Positions 59,807 to 64,000 of a stretch of 64,000 nucleotides of DNA are shown here, one piece after another. Under the pieces are notes generated by a model. The model made no database searches and had not been told where the DNA came from. It saw only the letters and a list, made by a program, of their open reading frames with translations. The DNA comes from GCA-2733415 sp049614485 (lineage in GTDB: Bacteria; Bacteroidota; Bacteroidia; Flavobacteriales; Flavobacteriaceae): positions 1 to 64,000 of the forward strand of contig JBMZDR010000007.1 in the NCBI GenBank assembly GCA_049614485.1, in the 5' to 3' direction. How positions within the stretch are numbered: the first letter of the stretch is position 1; each line of letters opens with the position of its first letter. A program made the position numbers and the translations under genes.

Positions 59807-60857
59807 TAATTCCTAGACGTTTTGCTCTATTGCTCCAGTTTTCTCTTGCCAATTGTTGCATATCAGAATCGGTATCACTTTCGTCCATTATTTCTAAGCC
59901 TAATAAGGTTTCTATAACATCTTCCATTGTTACCATTCCGCTTACTGAACCAAATTCATCCACAACTAAAGCTACATGTTCTTTTTCTTGAATTAACTGT
60001 TCAAATAAACTTGGTATTGCTACATTTCTATCAACTACTAGTAATCTTCGTTTTAAATCTACTAAATGTTTTTTATCTTTATCTTCCGCAAGGTTTTTGT
60101 ACACTTCTTCTTTTAAAACAAATCCTGAAATATGATCTGGATTGTCTTTAAAAATAGGGATTCTTGAAAATCTTAAATCCTTATTTTTATCAAAAAAGTC
60201 TTTAAGTGATGTATTTTCTTCTGCTGTTTTCATAACACTTCTTGGCGTCATGATGTCTTTAGTAAAAATTGATTTAAAGTTTAATAAATTTCTTATTACT
60301 TTGGTTTCAGACTCTTCAAACACGCCTTCTTCTTCGGCTATTTCTGTCATCACAGAAAAATGTTCTCTACTCAACACATTTTCTCCATGTGCGCCTTTCC
60401 CAAATAACTTTGTAATTAACTGCAACAACCAAATAACCCCTGTGTATTTAAAAAACAAAATTAACCCTTGTAGAATTAATGTTGACACCCGTGCTAATTT
60501 TTTCCAATGAGTTGCTCCAATTGTTTTTGGTATAATTTCTGAAGCTACTAATATTAAAACGGTCATAATTGCAGACACAATAAACACCCCATTACCACCA
60601 TTACCAAAAACATGCTCGGCCTCAGAACCTACTAATATTGCTCCTACTGTATGCGCAACTGTATTTAGAGTTAATATAGCAATTAAAGGCTTGTCTACAT
60701 CTTTTTTCATGTGCTCTAAGTGAGTCACATAAGCTTTTTTCTCTTTCTTCTTTACTCTAATAAAAGTGGGGGTAACACTTAACAATACTGCTTCGAGTAT
60801 TGAACATATAAAGGATATAATTATTGATAAAACGGCATATATAATCAGTAAAGTCAT
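59790..60857 (-). CDS. CNNM/CBS domain membrane protein (hemolysin C-like)
   Basis: A 355-residue protein with an N-terminal DUF21/CNNM region of about four membrane helices (about 1-150), an acidic linker ending VIRNLLNFKSIFTKDIMTPR, and a pair of CBS domains (about 205-335). The family is linked to magnesium or cobalt efflux, and the old name hemolysin is misleading. The C-terminal CorC_HlyC domain is missing, making this a shorter variant. Confidence 0.9.
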   Translation of the reverse strand: MTLLIIYAVLSIIISFICSILEAVLLSVTPTFIRVKKKEKKAYVTHLEHMKKDVDKPLIAILTLNTVAHTVGAILVGSEAEHVFGNGGNGVFIVSAIMTVLILVASEIIPKTIGATHWKKLARVSTLILQGLILFFKYTGVIWLLQLITKLFGKGAHGENVLSREHFSVMTEIAEEEGVFEESETKVIRNLLNFKSIFTKDIMTPRSVMKTAEENTSLKDFFDKNKDLRFSRIPIFKDNPDHISGFVLKEEVYKNLAEDKDKKHLVDLKRRLLVVDRNVAIPSLFEQLIQEKEHVALVVDEFGSVSGMVTMEDVIETLLGLEIMDESDTDSDMQQLARENWSNRAKRLGIIDDKD

Positions 60858-60904
60858 TTAGCTAGTTAATGGTATTTGATTGTTTAACAGATTGTTTCTT
60901 TTTC

Positions 60905-61894
60905 CTAAGATAGTAATTTAACAATATCTTTTGCGAAATAACTAGCAATAATATCAGCTCCTGCACGTTTAAAGGCCATTGTACTTTCTAGCATTGTTTG
61001 ATCGTGATTTAACCACCCTTTTTCGGCAGCAGCTTTAATCATGGCATATTCACCACTAACTTGGTACACTGCAACTGGTACGTCAAATTCATTTTTTACT
61101 TCGCGTACAATATCTAAATACGGCATTCCTGGTTTCACCATTACAATGTCTGCACCTTCGTCAATATCCATTTCTGTTTCACGTAAAGCTTCAAAACGGT
61201 TGGCGTAATCCATCTGATACGTTTTTTTATCCTTAGGAACATTAGCCAAATCTACTGGAGCAGAATCTAAAGCGTCTCTAAAAGGGCCGTAAAACGCTGA
61301 GGCGTATTTTGCAGAATAGCTCATGATTCCTACATCAACCATTCCTTCATCTTCTAAAGCTTCACGAATAACACCTATTCTACCATCCATCATATCACTA
61401 GGCGCTACAAAATTAGCTCCTGCTTCTGCATGTGACACAGCAATTTCAGATAATAATTCTGATGTATCATCATTTAAAATGACCCCGTCTTCTACAATTC
61501 CGTCATGTCCATAAGATGAATATGGATCTAAAGCCACATCAGTCATGACTAACATTTCCGGGCATGCATCTTTAACAGTTTTAATGGCACGTTGCATTAA
61601 TCCTTCTGCATTTAATGCTTCTGTACCTGCGTTGTCTTTCAACTTATCTGGCACTTTCACAAATAACAATACCGACTTTAACCCCATTGCCCAAAGGACT
61701 TTAACCTCCATATATAACAAATCCAAACTAAAACGGTAATAATTTGGCATTGACTCAATTTCTTCTTTAACTCCCATTCCTTCTACGACAAAGAGTGGCA
61801 CTAAAAAATCATTTGGAGTGATGTGGGTTTCTCGTACTAATGATCTGATTGCTTCATTAGTTCTTAATCGACGGTTTCTTCTTAATGGATACAT
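60905..61894 (-). CDS. hemB: Porphobilinogen synthase (delta-aminolevulinate dehydratase)
   Basis: A 329-residue enzyme. SYSAKYASAFYGPFR and MVKPGMPYLD hold the two active-site lysines. VALDPYSSYGHDG replaces the cysteine-rich zinc loop, so this is the magnesium-type enzyme. It joins two 5-aminolevulinate molecules in haem synthesis. It follows hemF by 3 bp and hemE beyond that, an operon on the minus strand. Confidence 0.97.
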   Translation of the reverse strand: MYPLRRNRRLRTNEAIRSLVRETHITPNDFLVPLFVVEGMGVKEEIESMPNYYRFSLDLLYMEVKVLWAMGLKSVLLFVKVPDKLKDNAGTEALNAEGLMQRAIKTVKDACPEMLVMTDVALDPYSSYGHDGIVEDGVILNDDTSELLSEIAVSHAEAGANFVAPSDMMDGRIGVIREALEDEGMVDVGIMSYSAKYASAFYGPFRDALDSAPVDLANVPKDKKTYQMDYANRFEALRETEMDIDEGADIVMVKPGMPYLDIVREVKNEFDVPVAVYQVSGEYAMIKAAAEKGWLNHDQTMLESTMAFKRAGADIIASYFAKDIVKLLS

Positions 61895-61897
61895 ATG

Positions 61898-62800
61898 TTA
61901 AACCCAGTTTTTTGGTTGCTGTAATACTTTTATCAATCTCTCTTCATCACTACCTTCTTTTGGTGAATGGTTGTAATGCCATTGCACTTTCGGCGGTAAA
62001 CTCATCAATATACTTTCTATACGTCCGTTTGTTTTTAAGCCAAACAACGTTCCTTTATCATGTACTAAATTGAACTCTACATAACGACCACGTCTAATTT
62101 CTTGCCAATCTTTTTGAGCAGATGTGTAATCAAGTTCTTTTCGTTTTTCTACTATGGGTACATAGCTGTTTAAGAAACTATTTCCTATTTCAGTAACAAA
62201 GTTGTATCTGTCTTGCAAACTAACAGCTTCAGTTTCTTTTAAATAATCGAAAAACAAACCGCCAATTCCTCTCCCTTCATTTCTATGAGCGTTATAAAAG
62301 TACTCATCACAGCGATTTTTATATTGCGGATAAAATGACGCGTCATGTTTATCACAGGCGTCTTTACATACCTGATGAAAATGAACCGCATCGTCATCAA
62401 ACAGATAATACGGTGTTAAATCTTGTCCGCCACCAAACCATTGTGTAACGGTATTTCCTTGTTCGTCATACATTTCAAAATAACGCCAATTTGCATGAAC
62501 CGTAGGCACCATTGGGTTATTTGGATGAAGCACTAAACTTAATCCGCAAGCGAAAAAATCACCTTGTGAGACGTTTAAAGCTTTCTGTAGTTGTTCGGGT
62601 AATTTTCCAAACACAGAAGAAATATTAACGCCCCCTTTTTCAAAAACGTTTCCATTTTCAATAACGCGTGTTCTTCCGCCACCGCCTTCTGGCCTGTCCC
62701 ATAAGTCTTCTTTAAAAGTAGCCTTTCCATCAATTTTTTCTAGGCTTGAACAAATAGAATCTTGTAAGTTTTGTATGTACGCTTGGAATTGTTCTTTCAT
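61898..62800 (-). CDS. hemF: Oxygen-dependent coproporphyrinogen III oxidase
   Basis: A 300-residue enzyme with RPEGGGGRTRVIENGNVFEKGG near the N-terminus, NPMVPTVHANWRYFE, WFGGGQDLTPYYLFDDDAVHFH and NEGRGIGGLFFDYL, all HemF core motifs, and EIRRGRYVEFNLVHDKGT in the C-terminal half. It needs molecular oxygen, which fits an aerobic or microaerobic life. It lies 13 bp after the hemE stop and 3 bp before hemB. Confidence 0.97.
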   Translation of the reverse strand: MKEQFQAYIQNLQDSICSSLEKIDGKATFKEDLWDRPEGGGGRTRVIENGNVFEKGGVNISSVFGKLPEQLQKALNVSQGDFFACGLSLVLHPNNPMVPTVHANWRYFEMYDEQGNTVTQWFGGGQDLTPYYLFDDDAVHFHQVCKDACDKHDASFYPQYKNRCDEYFYNAHRNEGRGIGGLFFDYLKETEAVSLQDRYNFVTEIGNSFLNSYVPIVEKRKELDYTSAQKDWQEIRRGRYVEFNLVHDKGTLFGLKTNGRIESILMSLPPKVQWHYNHSPKEGSDEERLIKVLQQPKNWV

Positions 62801-62813
62801 AGTCTTAAAAGAA

Positions 62814-63839
62814 TTAAGCTTTGTATTCTTTTACAGCATCTATAAATGCCTTGGCATTATCCAACGGAATGTTTGGCAAAATTCCGTGCCCAAGATTAAC
62901 GATGTATTTGTCTTTACCAAATTCATTAATCATTTGGTGTACCATTTTTTTAATTTCTGCTGGTGGCGATAATAAACGAGACGGATCAAAATTACCTTGT
63001 AACGTAATATTCCCTCCTGTTAAATAACGTGCATTACGTGCAGAGCATGTCCAATCTACCCCTAAAGCAGCAGCTCCAGATTTAGCCATTGTATCTAACG
63101 CAAACCAACAACCTTTTCCAAATGCAATTACTGGCGCTTCATCTTTTAAAGCATCAATTATTTGCTGAATATATTGCCAAGAAAACTCTTGGTAATCTAC
63201 TGGAGATAACATTCCTCCCCAAGAATCAAAAACCTGAACAGCATTTACGCCTGCAGCAACTTTTGCTTTTAAATAGGCAATTGTTGTATCAGTAATTTTC
63301 TGCAATAATTGGTGTGCAGCAATTGGATTTGTAAAACAGAATTCTTTTGCTTTATCAAAGTTTTTAGACCCTTGCCCTTGCACACAATAACATAAAATTG
63401 TCCATGGAGATCCTGCAAAACCAATTAATGGGATGTCATTATTTAGTTTTTCTTTTGTTGCTTTAATTCCTTCCATAACATAGCCTAATGAATCATTCAC
63501 GTCTGGAATAATTACATTATCAACATCTTTCTGAGTGCGTACTGGATTTGGTAAATATGGCCCGAAATTAGGTTTCATTTCTACATCAATATTCATCGCT
63601 TGTGGAATCACCAAAATATCTGAAAATAAAATTGCAGCATCCATACCATAACGACGGATTGGCTGTACTGTAATTTCGGAAGCTAATTCAGGTTGACGAC
63701 ACCTTGTGAAAAAGTCATACTTTTCTCTTATAGCAATAAATTCCGGTAAATACCTACCTGCTTGACGCATCATCCAAACTGGAGGTCTATCTACTGTTTC
63801 TCCTTTTAATGCTCTTAAAAATAAATCATTTTTTATCAT
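62814..63839 (-). CDS. hemE: Uroporphyrinogen decarboxylase
   Basis: A 341-residue enzyme with RPPVWMMRQAGRYLPE, the arginine- and glycine-rich UroD signature, and IGFAGSPWTILCYCVQG. FSDILVIPQAMNID and VNLGHGILPN complete the active site. I set the start at the ATG at 63839; a TTG five codons upstream is the only longer choice. It makes coproporphyrinogen III for HemF, encoded next. The promoter lies at 63876-63905. Confidence 0.97.
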   Translation of the reverse strand: MIKNDLFLRALKGETVDRPPVWMMRQAGRYLPEFIAIREKYDFFTRCRQPELASEITVQPIRRYGMDAAILFSDILVIPQAMNIDVEMKPNFGPYLPNPVRTQKDVDNVIIPDVNDSLGYVMEGIKATKEKLNNDIPLIGFAGSPWTILCYCVQGQGSKNFDKAKEFCFTNPIAAHQLLQKITDTTIAYLKAKVAAGVNAVQVFDSWGGMLSPVDYQEFSWQYIQQIIDALKDEAPVIAFGKGCWFALDTMAKSGAAALGVDWTCSARNARYLTGGNITLQGNFDPSRLLSPPAEIKKMVHQMINEFGKDKYIVNLGHGILPNIPLDNAKAFIDAVKEYKA

Positions 63840-63875
63840 AGTGTCTGTCTTCAATTAACAAGAAAATTATGTAGG

Positions 63876-63905
63876 CAAAGATACTTTAATTGCTATAGTT
63901 AGCAA
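63876..63905 (-). promoter_or_regulatory. Bacteroidota-type promoter of the hemE-hemF-hemB operon
   Basis: On the minus strand TTG (63903-63905), a 19-base spacer and TATCTTTG (63876-63883) match the -33/-7 consensus exactly. It is 36 bp upstream of the hemE ATG. Confidence 0.78.
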
Positions 63906-63960
63906 TGCTAATTGTCTCTAATTTTTATGATCTAACATGAGAATTAAAACTTATAAAATG

Positions 63961-63968
63961 TATATTTG
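63961..63968 (+). promoter_or_regulatory. Candidate -7 box for a divergent gene at the right edge
   Basis: TATATTTG fits TAnnTTTG on the plus strand. An ATG at 63989 opens a frame (MSVI) that continues past the window end, so a divergent gene may start here. No TTG lies at the expected -33 distance and only four codons are visible, so the gene itself is not listed. Confidence 0.4.
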
Positions 63969-64000
63969 TTCAAATTAGAATTCATGTTATGAGTGTAATA

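Noticed and set aside
63989..64000. A new gene starting at the right edge (MSVI).
   Set aside because: Only four codons are visible; a -7 box upstream supports it, but this is not enough to list it as a gene.

Overview
The window is a chromosomal segment of a marine-type member of the Flavobacteriaceae (phylum Bacteroidota). The grounds are low GC, several promoter -7 boxes of the TAnnTTTG type, a gliding-motility lipoprotein (GldH), a secreted subtilase ending in a type IX secretion sorting domain, OmpA proteins with thrombospondin type 3 repeats, TonB-like domains, and Bacteroidota-style long PurF and single-chain GlyRS proteins. The genus cannot be fixed from the sequence alone. No tRNA, rRNA, insertion sequence, prophage, CRISPR array or defence island was seen. 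It reads as core genome with a few local oddities.

Layout. 1-3679 (+): a sulfur cluster made of the 3' end of a Crp/Fnr regulator, a TauE/SafE exporter, a CstB-like persulfide dioxygenase-rhodanese fusion, a free rhodanese, a thioredoxin and a TPMT-family methyltransferase. 3682-7443 (-): fatty acid hydroxylase, aldo/keto reductase, OmpA lipoprotein and exonuclease III. 7620-11033 (+): a very large outer-membrane barrel protein of unknown role. 11098-20835: glyS, an ECF sigma factor with a membrane partner, an M13 peptidase lipoprotein, a TPR histidine kinase, hemW, ruvC and an outer-membrane protein. 20890-23948 (+): a flippase-like membrane protein, a GT2 glycosyltransferase and a barrel protein. 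24033-25309 (-): a BlaI-type repressor with three operator palindromes, the relic of a deleted BlaR1/M56-TonB gene, and a TonB-like lipoprotein. 25362-36871: DUF456 protein, MATE exporter, hydrolase, and an AddAB-like helicase-nuclease pair interrupted by ompA and kbl.

37010-48196: superoxide dismutase, a 139-bp intergenic direct repeat, the purine genes purF and purN with a PfkB kinase and RNase HI, the acpP-fabF-rnc operon, trpS, plsC and recA. 48675-54265 (+): ricT/PSP1, gldH, PBP1A and a two-subunit CoA transferase. 54321-64000: a fused oligopeptide-type ABC ATPase, the T9SS subtilase, a PolB-like exonuclease, a DUF4442 protein, ogt, a CNNM/CBS protein and the haem genes hemE-hemF-hemB.

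Most of the genes are housekeeping. The observations most worth checking are the internal-deletion relic beside an apparently intact BlaI switch, the duplicated terminator-bearing repeat between sod and purF, the sulfide/persulfide operon with an added methyltransferase and a pseudo-rhodanese domain, and a hairpin-forming element between recA and ricT. I found no convincing wholly new system.
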